Of a stretch of 64,000 nt of DNA, positions 1 to 9,904 are shown piece by piece (within the stretch, counting starts at the first letter, position 1; each line of letters begins with the position of its first letter). The translations under genes and the position numbers were made by a program. The notes under the pieces were generated by a model. That model searched no databases, was not told where the DNA came from, and worked only from the letters and a program-made list of their open reading frames with translations. The DNA comes from Paracoccus sp. MA (lineage in GTDB: Bacteria > Pseudomonadota > Alphaproteobacteria > Rhodobacterales > Rhodobacteraceae), in the NCBI RefSeq assembly GCF_020990385.1, contig NZ_CP087597.1:1325001-1389000 (forward strand), written 5' to 3'.

Positions 1-7
1 GGTATAA

Positions 8-199
8 TCAGTTAGGCTGTAATTCATTCGGAAAATAGCTCGGGCGCTTGCTACCAGCCGGCACAGTTAGCGCATCCTCAATAGGCCAACCATGTATTAA
101 CCGATAATAAATAGTGTTTCGTTTAATCCCGGTTCTGCTTTCCCATTGGTTTAGGGTGAGGGTTTCGCCGCGATAGGTGAAGCTAGGTCGTGTTGACAA
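8..199 (-). CDS. Small phage HTH-like protein, 5' end replaced by the IS
   Basis: 63 codons. The body (TLNQWESRTGIKRNTIYYRL, then a GWPIEDAL segment) resembles the short helix-turn-helix-like module found in phage HNH/AP2-associated proteins, where a polar helix is followed by a GWxxEDALT box. That likeness is from memory and moderate. The only start is a TTG at 199 that lies inside the terminal repeat of the neighbouring insertion sequence, so the native 5' end was lost or lay at the insertion point. Base composition is AT-richer than the chromosomal genes, as in the rest of the prophage segment. Expression is uncertain. Confidence 0.45.
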   Translation of the reverse strand: MSTRPSFTYRGETLTLNQWESRTGIKRNTIYYRLIHGWPIEDALTVPAGSKRPSYFPNELQPN

Positions 200-200
200 A
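187..200 (+). repeat. IS left terminal inverted repeat
   Basis: GTCGTGTTGACAAA, preceded by the CTAG duplication at 183-186. It pairs with 1022-1035 apart from one G/A difference. Confidence 0.9.
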
Positions 201-252
201 AGGGATTCCTCTGGCAGTCGTCCTATGATTCAAGCTCATCTCTACGTGGGAG

Positions 253-678
253 ATGAACTTGGCACGCAACCTGATATCCGACGATGAGTGGACCTTCTTC
301 GAGGGCTTCATTCGTGCCGTCCGGCACCCTAACGGGCGGAAACCTGCGGACCATCGTCTTGTTCTGAATGGTATATTCTGGATCGCAAGGACTGGTGCGC
401 CATGGCGCGATCTGCCCGAAGAGTTTGGCAAGTGGTCCTCGGTCTACCGTCAGTTCCGCCGCTGGACTTTGGCGGGACTGTGGGAGGATATCCTGGATGC
501 GCTGAACCACGCTGGGATCGCGCCAGACAAGCTCCAGATGGTTGATAGCACTGTGATCCGCGCCCATCATCATGCGGCGGGCGCAAAAGGGGGACTCCGA
601 AAGAGGCTCTTGGCCGTTCGAGAGGTGGCTTCTCGACCAAGATCCATCTCCGCGTCAACGGCGCAGGCCTCCCGATGA
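253..678 (+). CDS. IS5-family transposase, orfA (N-terminal part)
   Basis: 141 aa. Starts MNLARNLISDDEW. It contains the DUF4096-type N-terminal region (GIFWIARTGAPWRDLPEEFG) and the first catalytic aspartate in the DSTVIRAHHHAAGAKGG motif near residue 97. After that motif the frame becomes non-homologous (RKRLLAVREV...), while the -1 frame reads the expected EALGRSRGGFSTKIHLR. A shift is therefore needed, most likely at the run AAAAGGGGG (585-593) just after the HHHAAGAKG codons. Programmed -1 shifting is usual in the IS427 group. The stop overlaps the orfB start region (ATGA at 675-678). Confidence 0.9.
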   Translation: MNLARNLISDDEWTFFEGFIRAVRHPNGRKPADHRLVLNGIFWIARTGAPWRDLPEEFGKWSSVYRQFRRWTLAGLWEDILDALNHAGIAPDKLQMVDSTVIRAHHHAAGAKGGLRKRLLAVREVASRPRSISASTAQASR

Positions 679-1034
679 GGACCGAGATCACGCCGGGGCA
701 GGATTCCGACTACACCGGCTATGATATGGTGATGGCCGACAACCTGCCGCAACCAGCAGTTCTGGTCGCCGACAGGGGCTATGACTCTGATAAAATTCGG
801 GAAGACATCGAGAGCCGCAACGCCCTGCCCATGATACCGATGCGAAGGAACCGAAGGGTGCGCAAGGCTGTCGACATGACCATCTACACCCTGCGCAACA
901 TGGTCGAGCGCTGCTTCAACAAGCTGAAAAATAGCCGCCGCCTTGCAACCCGCTACGACAAAACCGCCGAAAGCTTCCTTGGCTTCGTCGACGTCGCCTG
1001 CATCAGGCTCTGGCTCCGCCATTTGTCAACATGA
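675..1034 (+). CDS. IS5-family transposase, orfB (C-terminal part)
   Basis: 119 aa if started at the ATG at 675, but the functional product should be an orfA-orfB fusion. The -1 frame is open upstream of this ATG and encodes conserved transposase sequence (GRSRGGFSTKIHLRVNGAG). It holds the remaining DDE residues: D in VLVADRGYDSDKIRE and E in MVERCFNKLKNSRRLATRYDK. It ends a base before the right end of the element. No internal stop or deletion was seen. Confidence 0.9.
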   Translation: MRTEITPGQDSDYTGYDMVMADNLPQPAVLVADRGYDSDKIREDIESRNALPMIPMRRNRRVRKAVDMTIYTLRNMVERCFNKLKNSRRLATRYDKTAESFLGFVDVACIRLWLRHLST

Positions 1035-1231
1035 CCTAGGGTCTTTTCGGGATTGTAAGCGGGTTCGCGCTCAAACATCGGCTTGGCGCTCTGGCGCATG
1101 ACGGAATCCCATGCGCCGGGAATGCCGCCCGGAAGGTTGTCCAAGGCGACGGCAGCCCGCAGGGACGCCCTTAGCGTCACGGCTTGGTTGCCGTGGCGCA
1201 GGGTCGTTTCATATGCGGGACAAATTTGCAT
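953..1231 (-). pseudogene. Phage gene truncated by the IS
   Basis: Starts at 1231 in a TAATG overlap with the capsid gene stop, which suggests coupled translation and a real start. The phage-derived part (about 65 codons, MQICPAYETTLRHGN to AYNPEKTL) contains a TLRHGNQAVTLRASLRAA segment typical of small proteins encoded after alphaproteobacterial phage capsid genes. Past 1039 the frame runs into the insertion sequence and stops at 953. Removing the IS and one CTAG gives only ten or so further codons before a stop, so the original gene may have been nearly complete. Function unknown. Confidence 0.6.
1022..1035 (-). repeat. IS right terminal inverted repeat
   Basis: TTTGTCAACATGAC, followed by the second CTAG copy at 1036-1039. 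The transposase stop codon lies within this repeat. Confidence 0.9.
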
Positions 1232-2787
1232 TAGCTGGCGGTGCGCAGCTTGATGAAGGCCGATGGCATGGTGACGCGCGCACCCACGCGGCGGCGGGCG
1301 GTGATGCGGAAAATATCCGTCTTTGCGCCCGTGATGCCGTCGCGGATCAGTTCCAGCCCCACGCGGTCGGCAATCGTGTAGCCGAAAGCGAAGTCACCGA
1401 ACAGAACCGGGGTGCTATCCGGCGCAACCTCGGGCATGTCGCGCGAAGCATAGACCGGGCGGCCCAGCAGCGTGGCGGGCTGGCCGCTGGCAAGCCCTTC
1501 CTGCCAGAGATAATCGCCGGTCTGGTTCGCCAGCATACGGATTGCGGCGATGGTTTGCGGGTTCATGAGCCATGCGCCGTTGGCGGCATGTTCCTGGGGC
1601 AGTTCATAGAACATGCGCACAAGGTCATTGGGCTGCACGGTCGCGGCGGTGCCGTCCAGTTCCTCGATACCCGCCGATGCCGACATGACGCCTTCCGGGG
1701 CGGTGGTGCCGTCGCCGTTGACGAACCATTGCGATTCCTTCAGCGCGAATTGCTTGGCGATATGGCCGGTGACGAATGCGTCAAGGTTGACGTGCGAATC
1801 TTCCAGCAGCGAAAGCGTCATGGGAACGCTGACACCGGCAAGGAACGGTTCCAGCGTGATTTCCTCAAAGCTGGGTTCGTCGTCGGGCTTGGTGCCGGTC
1901 TCGGCCACGATCTGCGGCTCCACGCTATCCACCAGCCGGGGCACCTTCAGCGACGGGCCGCTCATCTGAATGACGGTCGCAAGCTGGCGGATCGGCGACA
2001 TCTCCACCACCTTTTCCAGAATGGTGGTGCTGGTCGAGTCCGGGGCCAGAATGCCGCCGGTCGAGGGGGCGCTGACGGCAAGGGCTTTCAGTTCCGAGGC
2101 GTCACCCGTGCGGATGAAGTCCACGAAAGCCTTGGTTGCCTTTTCGACGTTGCCCAAATGGACAGCCGGTGCGCCGGGGCGGTTCGCCTTGGCTTCCAGC
2201 TTGTCCAGCCGCGACAGCACGGCATTCAGCGCCTTGGTGTCGATCTGGGCCGCATCGTTGGCCGGGGTTTTGGCTTTGTTTTCGTCTTGGTTCAGTTCTT
2301 CGTTTTCCACTTTATACTCCGTGTTCGTGGATTGCGATTTAACGGCGCTAATCCGCGCCTCGGGGTGGACTGGGCTTTGGCAGAGTGAGATTTCTGTAAG
2401 CGAAACCTCATAGAATTTTCGTCCGCCGTTTGGCATGGGCTGATAAAGGGCTTTGTTGAAGGAAACAGATAGGCCCTTAATAACGCCATTCTTCAAATAG
2501 CGATGCGCGGATTTTGCCGTGGTGATCCCTTCAAGGAACAACCGGCCTTTCACCTCCAAGCCCTTGGCGGTTTCGGTGATGGTTTCCCAAACGCCAATCG
2601 CCTTTGATTTGTCATGCTCAAGGCAAATTGGCAGTTGCGACGGGATAATGAACGCACCCGGCTCAATCGTGTCGCCAATGCTATCCGGGCCAGAGAAAGG
2701 CCACGCGATACCAGAGATTTCACCAGCTTCCGAAACGGTAAGCTGCGCCTTGGTTTCGATCCGGTCGAGGGTTTCAAGATCAGCCAT
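1231..2787 (-). CDS. Fused HK97-type prohead protease-major capsid protein
   Basis: 518 aa from the MADLETL start. That start overlaps the end of the upstream gene by 8 bp and is preferred over an ATG 21 bp further up. Residues about 1-150 are an S78/U35-type prohead protease: His58 in CLEHD and Ser107 in IKGLSVSF are the likely catalytic residues, and SPVHPEARI resembles the domain end. A charged linker (about 155-230) leads to an HK97 capsid fold (about 240-515: GGILAPDSTSTTILEKV, WFVNGDGTTAPEGVM, LLGRPVYASRDMP, FRITARRRVGARV). HK97 makes the two as separate proteins. In a fusion the protease would have to be cut away during head maturation, and the linker could be the delta/scaffold region. 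Confidence 0.92.
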   Translation of the reverse strand: MADLETLDRIETKAQLTVSEAGEISGIAWPFSGPDSIGDTIEPGAFIIPSQLPICLEHDKSKAIGVWETITETAKGLEVKGRLFLEGITTAKSAHRYLKNGVIKGLSVSFNKALYQPMPNGGRKFYEVSLTEISLCQSPVHPEARISAVKSQSTNTEYKVENEELNQDENKAKTPANDAAQIDTKALNAVLSRLDKLEAKANRPGAPAVHLGNVEKATKAFVDFIRTGDASELKALAVSAPSTGGILAPDSTSTTILEKVVEMSPIRQLATVIQMSGPSLKVPRLVDSVEPQIVAETGTKPDDEPSFEEITLEPFLAGVSVPMTLSLLEDSHVNLDAFVTGHIAKQFALKESQWFVNGDGTTAPEGVMSASAGIEELDGTAATVQPNDLVRMFYELPQEHAANGAWLMNPQTIAAIRMLANQTGDYLWQEGLASGQPATLLGRPVYASRDMPEVAPDSTPVLFGDFAFGYTIADRVGLELIRDGITGAKTDIFRITARRRVGARVTMPSAFIKLRTAS

Positions 2788-3100
2788 CGGCCTGCACCTC
2801 ATCAGCACCCAGCCAGCGGGCGGCTAGGATCGCGGTGGCGAGCGGCAGCACCTCGGCAACCGGGCGATTGCGGGCGTAGGTGCTGACCAGCCGGTCGGCT
2901 TCCTCGGGGTTGGTGCCGCCGCCGATCAGGCCAAGGCGGATAACCTCGGACAGATCGGCCAGCTTGAAGGCGTGGCCCAAGAGGCGCTGATACAGGACGC
3001 CAATGCCGGTTTCGGTCTTGGCTTCCAGTTCCGCCACCATGTCGTCGGACAGGGTGAAAGGGCGTTCCTTGTCGCCAAAGAAAGCGGTTGCGGTGATCAT
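2780..3100 (-). CDS. GTA gp10/Phage_TAC_11-like tail assembly protein
   Basis: 106 aa. The pattern ERPFTLSDDMVAELEAKTE, then LLGHAFKLADLSEVIRLGLIGGG and EEADRLVSTYARNRPVAEV, resembles the gene transfer agent family protein (GTA gp10, Pfam Phage_TAC_11), thought to be a tail tube or tail assembly component. The start overlaps the stop of the 44-aa ORF (ATGA) and its end overlaps the capsid start, so the three are translationally coupled. The position between portal and protease-capsid is odd, because in GTA and most phages this gene follows the head genes. Confidence 0.75.
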   Translation of the reverse strand: MITATAFFGDKERPFTLSDDMVAELEAKTETGIGVLYQRLLGHAFKLADLSEVIRLGLIGGGTNPEEADRLVSTYARNRPVAEVLPLATAILAARWLGADEVQADG

Positions 3101-3231
3101 GCGTCAGCCTTGACGGGCAGGCCGATCATGGCGCGCAGTTCGTCGGCGGTCAGAATGCCGGCATTGACCAACGCCAAGGCGATTTCCAGCGCCGCCAGCA
3201 TTTCCAGCGGGCTTTGCGTGGTGTCATTCAT
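3097..3231 (-). CDS. Small phage protein, 44 aa
   Basis: Short coding region MNDTTQSPLEMLAALEIALA... ending GILTADELRAMIGLPVKADA. It overlaps the portal stop (ATGA, start at 3231) and the next start (ATGA at its own stop), which strongly suggests it is translated. The tail resembles the xxExRxxLGLPP pattern often seen at portal protein C-termini and in the small ORF after portal genes. No function can be assigned. Confidence 0.7.
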   Translation of the reverse strand: MNDTTQSPLEMLAALEIALALVNAGILTADELRAMIGLPVKADA

Positions 3232-4460
3232 CGGGGCTTTTCCTCTTGGGGTTTTGGTGCCGGAACGGTCGTGCCGCCCGAGGTGGTGAAGGGATTGGCA
3301 AGCTCATCGCCGCCTTCCATGGGCGGCAGGTTCAGGCCGGCGCGGACCTCGTTCGGGGTCATGGCGCGCATGGCGACGTATTGCGAATACGCGGTGGCCT
3401 GCGCCGCGAAGTCCACCGCCAGCAGGTCTTTGGTTTCGGCCTCGATATACAGGGCCTTGCGATCCTCGGGGGACAGCAGGACGCGGGCATAGGCGGAAGC
3501 CCAGCGTTTCAGCCACGGGCGAAGGGTCAGGGTTAGAAATTGCTGGCCCATCTGTTCCGTATTGGACCAAGTTCCGCGCGACAGTTCAAAAAGCATCGTC
3601 GGGGGGATGCGGAAGGCGCGGGCAATCTCGCGGATTTGCTCAATCCGGTTCGTGTAGAACTCGGCATCCGTGTTGCTGGTGGCGAGCGGGTAGTATTGAA
3701 AACCCCGATCCAGAATCGCGGTGCGGCCAGCGTTTTCCCCGGTATTAACTTCGTTCCACCGCTTGATCATGTTTTCAAGTTCAGCGGTGGCATTGTTACC
3801 GCTTAGCTTTTCGGTGGTCGCCAGATAACCGCTCGGGCGCCCGGAACGGCTATACCAGTTCGCAAGGTGCTGTTCCGCTGCCAGCGCAAGGCCGATAGCT
3901 TCCTTGGCATGGGTGATCGGGGATTTGCCGTCCAGTGTCGAGATATGCAGCATCTCGGTATAAGGCAGCACCGTGTCACCGCCGCCTTTCTGGCGGATGC
4001 GGTAAGAGGGTTCGCCGTAATCGTCGGTTTCGACCAAGACCGCGCCGGGTTCTATCCGTTGCAGCCAAATCGGCTTGCCTTCACTATTGCGCACCACACC
4101 GGCAAAACCGTGGCCGGTCAGCAGCGCATCGCGGGTAAGCTGTTCCCGCAGTTCCTCGGCGCTGGTCCATGGGTTCGCCTCGCCGTGGATCAGTTCATAG
4201 GCGGCATGATCCTTCTGCGCCTTGCGCGTGTCGCGGTCATGCAGCTTGAACGGCAGATTTCCGCAGGCTTCCGAGATAAGCCCGACAGCAGCAGCGACGG
4301 CAGGAACGCGCAGGGCGGTTTCGCTGGTGACGGTAACGCCAGACCGGACAGGCAGGCCACCGAAGAGGCCGAACGCCTCGGGGCTGGTCAGGGTGAAGGC
4401 TTTTTGTTCGGTGACGCCTTGCCCGAACAACCGGGCAAGGCGCTTGGTGATACTCGACAA
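3228..4460 (-). CDS. HK97-family phage portal protein
   Basis: 410 aa, full length for PF04860. Portal landmarks: VPAVAAAVGLISEACGNLP, DALLTGHGFAGV, MLHISTLDGKSPI, FRIPPTMLFELSRGTWSNTEQ and LTLRPWLKRW, then MTPNEVRAGLNLPPMEGG near the C-terminus. Portals form the dodecameric DNA entry ring of the head. The frame opens with TTG at 4460; no ATG precedes the conserved part and I see no good ribosome site, so the exact start is uncertain. A terminase large subunit would normally be directly upstream, but here the next gene is the integrase. Confidence 0.93.
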   Translation of the reverse strand: MSSITKRLARLFGQGVTEQKAFTLTSPEAFGLFGGLPVRSGVTVTSETALRVPAVAAAVGLISEACGNLPFKLHDRDTRKAQKDHAAYELIHGEANPWTSAEELREQLTRDALLTGHGFAGVVRNSEGKPIWLQRIEPGAVLVETDDYGEPSYRIRQKGGGDTVLPYTEMLHISTLDGKSPITHAKEAIGLALAAEQHLANWYSRSGRPSGYLATTEKLSGNNATAELENMIKRWNEVNTGENAGRTAILDRGFQYYPLATSNTDAEFYTNRIEQIREIARAFRIPPTMLFELSRGTWSNTEQMGQQFLTLTLRPWLKRWASAYARVLLSPEDRKALYIEAETKDLLAVDFAAQATAYSQYVAMRAMTPNEVRAGLNLPPMEGGDELANPFTTSGGTTVPAPKPQEEKPR

Positions 4461-4477
4461 CGTGACACTCGCAAAAT

Positions 4478-4511
4478 TGATACGTTATAACGTATCATAA
4501 CTTTTAGTTAT
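4478..4511. promoter_or_regulatory. 20-bp perfect palindrome plus adjacent dyad upstream of portal
   Basis: TGATACGTTATAACGTATCA (4478-4497) is a perfect palindrome. It abuts a second dyad ATAACT-TTT-AGTTAT (4497-4511). Both lie in the 69-bp AT-rich gap between integrase end and portal start. Likely roles are a repressor operator over a head-gene promoter or a binding site for an excision/regulatory factor. No regulator gene for it is visible in the window. Confidence 0.55.
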
Positions 4512-4529
4512 TGCAAGTGCGCCATTATC

Positions 4530-6104
4530 TCATTTCAAGTTATATTCCGGCAATGCGTCGATCACGCGGGCCTTGGCGGTGAGACTGACAGTCCCATACC
4601 CATCCGACATATCCTTATCCGAATGCCCCTGAATGGCGTTCACAATCCGCATATCAAGCCCAAGATCACGCGCTTGGGTTTTCAGCCGGTGCCGCCAAGC
4701 GTGGTTGGGTTGCAGCCCCTCGGGGACAAGCTCTTGCTCATGGAGCCAAGCCGCTAGGCGCTCGGATTGCCGTTGCGCCGAACGGGCCGATTTCGCCGGA
4801 TCGGTCGAGGAATTGAATAGCGGGCCATCCTTGGCAGCCTTCACATGGTCGAGGAAACCCAAGGCCAAAATCTGCTGATGAATGGGCACATCTCGGAAGT
4901 CACCCGCCTTCACCGTGCCGGCATCGGGGCTTATCCGCATCACCCAGCGGTCGCCCTCTTGGAAAACATCGGCCTTCCGCAGTTGCAGGATTTCGCTAAT
5001 CCTCGCGCCACTAAACGCGCACAAGATGGGTGCCCATCGCTTAGCCGCGATGGTGGTTGCATGTTCGCGGATATGCCCGAACGGATCGGGTGTCGGCTGA
5101 TAATCGCGCGATGCGTTCAAGATCGCCAACGCCTCCTTGTCCGAATACCCCGGATCGCGGCTGCGCTGGCGCTTGGGCTTCGCCTGCTTGACGTTCTCGG
5201 CAACATTCTCGGACAGGCGGTCGTTCTCAACAGCCCAAGCCCATAGGGTTCGAATGGTCGAAAGATAGATGCCCGCAACGGTCTTTGCGCTGATCCTGTT
5301 CAAGAGGTCGTCGCGCCATGACATAAGGTCTTTGCGCGTTACCTTGCGGGCATCGCTATGTCCGAGGAATTTTCGCAAGCTCTCGATCACCGGGCGTTGC
5401 CGCCGCCCGCCGTCCTTCATAAAGCCCGCCATGGTGCGGGCTTTCACATAGTCATTCCAGAGCTTCGCAAGGCTTACCGGCTCGGGTTCGTCCTCGGGCG
5501 GCTTGGCGTTGACCAGCAGGGGCGTAGAGGGCTGGCCGGTAAAGTCGCCCTCGTCGCGCTCCACCATACGCGCCAGCGCCTCTAGCTCGGCGCTACAGAG
5601 GGCGCGGGCGATGGTGCGCCATTCATCCGAGCCGGGCGCAGCGTCGAGGTTCCCGGCAGCCCGGAAACGCTCGATCCGCGCTCCCATGAGGTCGGCCAGT
5701 TCCTGATCGGCCAGCCTGCCGGCCGCGCCCGCCCGCAGTTGCTCAACATAGCCATCATCAATCCCGATAGCCGAGACAGTCGCATATGACGGGCTGTTGC
5801 GCATCTGGTCGTCAAAGGCGATCCGTTGCTGGTAGTGCGATAGCGCGATCTGATCCGGGGCCAGCGGATAGCGCGCTGGGGCGGCAGTGCTGTTAGCTGG
5901 TGCCGCCTTTCGTTCCGCTTGGGCGATCTGGTGCTGTAGCTGCGCCACCGCGCCCGGCAATAGCTTCATTGCGGTTCTGCGATCCGGCCCGAGGGGTGCG
6001 CGCAGTTCGGTCTTGCCGACGATGGGTCGAAGGTCTTTCGGCACCACCAGCCGCGCGAAGAATCTGCCGGATCGGTTCAAGAGGTATCGTTGCGCGCCAG
6101 CCAT
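4530..6104 (-). CDS. int: Phage-type tyrosine site-specific integrase
   Basis: 524 aa from MAGAQRYLLNRSG at 6104. The frame is open further up to 6224, but that part reads through the tRNA 3' end (MGVQVPPPAPS), an attachment-site artefact. The C-terminal catalytic domain has Arg in CAFSGARISEILQLRK, the HxxR box in HAWRHRLK, the following His in IQGHSDKDMSD and the nucleophile Tyr in DGYGTV. The N-terminal half (DUF6538-like LLNRSGRFFARLVVPKDLR, then a SAM-like domain near 260-350) binds arm and core DNA. Gene and tRNA-Leu adjacency identifies the element's attachment end. Apparently complete. Confidence 0.93.
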   Translation of the reverse strand: MAGAQRYLLNRSGRFFARLVVPKDLRPIVGKTELRAPLGPDRRTAMKLLPGAVAQLQHQIAQAERKAAPANSTAAPARYPLAPDQIALSHYQQRIAFDDQMRNSPSYATVSAIGIDDGYVEQLRAGAAGRLADQELADLMGARIERFRAAGNLDAAPGSDEWRTIARALCSAELEALARMVERDEGDFTGQPSTPLLVNAKPPEDEPEPVSLAKLWNDYVKARTMAGFMKDGGRRQRPVIESLRKFLGHSDARKVTRKDLMSWRDDLLNRISAKTVAGIYLSTIRTLWAWAVENDRLSENVAENVKQAKPKRQRSRDPGYSDKEALAILNASRDYQPTPDPFGHIREHATTIAAKRWAPILCAFSGARISEILQLRKADVFQEGDRWVMRISPDAGTVKAGDFRDVPIHQQILALGFLDHVKAAKDGPLFNSSTDPAKSARSAQRQSERLAAWLHEQELVPEGLQPNHAWRHRLKTQARDLGLDMRIVNAIQGHSDKDMSDGYGTVSLTAKARVIDALPEYNLK

Positions 6105-6116
6105 GGCAGGGTCCGT

Positions 6117-6137
6117 TTTGTAACATGCTTTGTAACA
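6117..6137. repeat. Direct repeats TTTGTAACA, candidate integrase arm sites
   Basis: TTTGTAACA occurs at 6117-6125 and again at 6129-6137, a 12-bp period, between the integrase start and the tRNA gene. Closely spaced direct repeats at this place are typical of arm-type binding sites for tyrosine integrases. Inferred from position only. Confidence 0.45.
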
Positions 6138-6150
6138 GTAGAACGGACTA

Positions 6151-6189
6151 AGCCCAGCAAAACAAGGAATTTCTAGCATTTGCTGGGCT
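6151..6189 (-). terminator. 11-bp inverted repeat after tRNA-Leu
   Basis: AGCCCAGCAAA (6151-6161) pairs with TTTGCTGGGCT (6179-6189) around a 17-nt loop. On the minus strand it begins a few bases beyond the tRNA 3' end, so it could terminate the tRNA transcript or form part of the attachment region. The downstream T run is weak on the tRNA strand. Confidence 0.4.
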
Positions 6190-6194
6190 TTTGA

Positions 6195-8370
<2,176 letters not shown>

Positions 8371-8450
8371 GCCGCTTCCCGCGCCACAAACCCAACCGAT
8401 GACCCATGCCCGGCGGCGGCGCCGGGCAGACTGATGGAGGAAGGACCCCA

Positions 8451-9857
8451 ATGACAGTCAAGGACGTTCTGGATCTGATGAAGACGGAGGAGGTCGAATA
8501 TGTCGACGTCCGCTTCACCGATCCCAAGGGCAAGCTGCAGCACGTGACGCTGGTCGCCGATCTGGTGGACGAGGACTTCTTCGAGGAAGGCTTCATGTTC
8601 GACGGCTCCTCGATCGCCGGCTGGAAATCCATCGACCAGTCCGACATGAAGCTGATGCCGGACGCGTCCTCGGCCTATATCGACCCGTTCTATGCCGAAA
8701 AGACCCTCTGCGTGCATTGCAACGTCGTCGAGCCCGACACGGGCGAGCCCTATGCCCGCGACCCGCGCGGCACCGCGGTGAAGGCCGAAGCCTATCTGAA
8801 ATCCTCGGGCATCGGCGATGCGGCCTATTTCGGCCCCGAGGCCGAGTTCTTCCTGTTCGACGACGTGCGCTATTCGGTGACGCCCCAGAAGGTCGCCTTC
8901 GAGATCGACTCGGTCGATGCCGCCTGGAACACCGACACCGTCTACGAGGACGGCAACCTCGCGCATCGCGCGGCCCACAAGGGCGGCTATTTCCCGGTGA
9001 ACCCGGTCGATGCGGCCCAGGACATCCGCGGCGAGATGCTGTCCACCATGAAGCGCATGGGCATCAAGGTCGACAAGCACCATCACGAGGTCGCCACCGC
9101 CCAGCACGAGCTTGGCATGATCTTCGGCGGGCTGACCGAGCAGGCCGACAACATCCAGAAATACAAATACGTCATCCACAACGTCGCCGCCGCCTATGGC
9201 AAGACCGCGACCTTCATGCCGAAGCCGATGAAGGGCGACAACGGCTCGGGGATGCACGTGAACATGTCGATCTGGAAGGACGGCAAGCCGCTCTTCGCCG
9301 GCGACAAATATGCCGACCTGTCGCAGGAGGCGCTGTGGTTCATCGGCGGCATCCTCAAGCATGCCAAGGCGCTGAACGCGCTGACCAACCCGGCGACCAA
9401 CAGCTACAAGCGGCTGATCCCCGGTTTCGAGGCCCCGGTGCTGCGCGCCTATTCGGCCCGCAACCGCTCGGGCTGCGTGCGCATCCCGTGGACCGAATCG
9501 CCGAAGGCCAAGCGCGTCGAGGCCCGCTTCCCCGATCCGGCCGCGAACCCCTACCTGGCCTTCGCGGCGCTGCTGATGGCCGGCCTCGACGGCATCAAGA
9601 ACAAGATCGATCCGGGCCCGGCCTCGGACAAGGACCTCTACGACCTGCCGCCCGAAGAGCTGGCCGAGATCCCGACCGTCTGCGGCTCGCTGCGCGAGGC
9701 GCTGGAGGAGCTGGAGAAGGACATGGACTTCCTGCTGGCCGGCGACGTCTTCACCCGCGACCAGCTGGAAGGCTACATCAAGCTGAAATGGGAAGAGGTC
9801 TATGCCTACGAGCATACCCCGCATCCCATCGAATACGCGATGTATTACAGCTGCTGA
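8451..9857 (+). CDS. glnA: Glutamine synthetase type I
   Basis: 468 aa, dodecameric GSI making glutamine from glutamate, ammonia and ATP. Seen: N-terminal [11 protein letters not shown], metal/ATP region EAEFFLFD, the [21 protein letters not shown] loop (here [17 protein letters not shown]), [11 protein letters not shown], and the adenylylation Tyr near residue 397 in DLYDLPPEE, indicating GlnE control. A GGAGGAAGG ribosome site lies just upstream of the ATG at 8451. It is co-oriented with glnB and ends before a strong terminator. Confidence 0.97.
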   Translation: MTVKDVLDLMKTEEVEYVDVRFTDPKGKLQHVTLVADLVDEDFFEEGFMFDGSSIAGWKSIDQSDMKLMPDASSAYIDPFYAEKTLCVHCNVVEPDTGEPYARDPRGTAVKAEAYLKSSGIGDAAYFGPEAEFFLFDDVRYSVTPQKVAFEIDSVDAAWNTDTVYEDGNLAHRAAHKGGYFPVNPVDAAQDIRGEMLSTMKRMGIKVDKHHHEVATAQHELGMIFGGLTEQADNIQKYKYVIHNVAAAYGKTATFMPKPMKGDNGSGMHVNMSIWKDGKPLFAGDKYADLSQEALWFIGGILKHAKALNALTNPATNSYKRLIPGFEAPVLRAYSARNRSGCVRIPWTESPKAKRVEARFPDPAANPYLAFAALLMAGLDGIKNKIDPGPASDKDLYDLPPEELAEIPTVCGSLREALEELEKDMDFLLAGDVFTRDQLEGYIKLKWEEVYAYEHTPHPIEYAMYYSC

Positions 9858-9880
9858 ACGGCAGGGACAGCGATGGAAAG

Positions 9881-9904
9881 GCCGCCCTTCGGGGCGGCTT
9901 TTTT
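9881..9904 (+). terminator. Rho-independent terminator after glnA
   Basis: GCCGCCC-TTCG-GGGCGGC stem-loop (9881-9898) followed by six T residues, 24 bp after the glnA stop. Confidence 0.93.

Larger units (their letters stand above)
187..1035 (+). mobile_element. IS5-family (IS427-like) insertion sequence, 849 bp
   Basis: Terminal inverted repeats GTCGTGTTGACAAA (187-200) and TTTGTCAACATGAC (1022-1035) match at 13 of 14 positions. The element is flanked by CTAG at 183-186 and 1036-1039, the target duplication expected for this group. It carries two overlapping transposase frames on the plus strand, to be joined by a -1 frameshift. Ends, ORFs and duplication all look intact, so it is probably recent and possibly active. 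It sits inside the prophage just downstream of the capsid gene. Confidence 0.93.

Noticed and set aside
1231..4460. Gene transfer agent cluster
   Set aside because: The gp10-like gene is suggestive, but the integrase, tRNA att site, protease-capsid fusion and gene order do not match the conserved RcGTA cluster.
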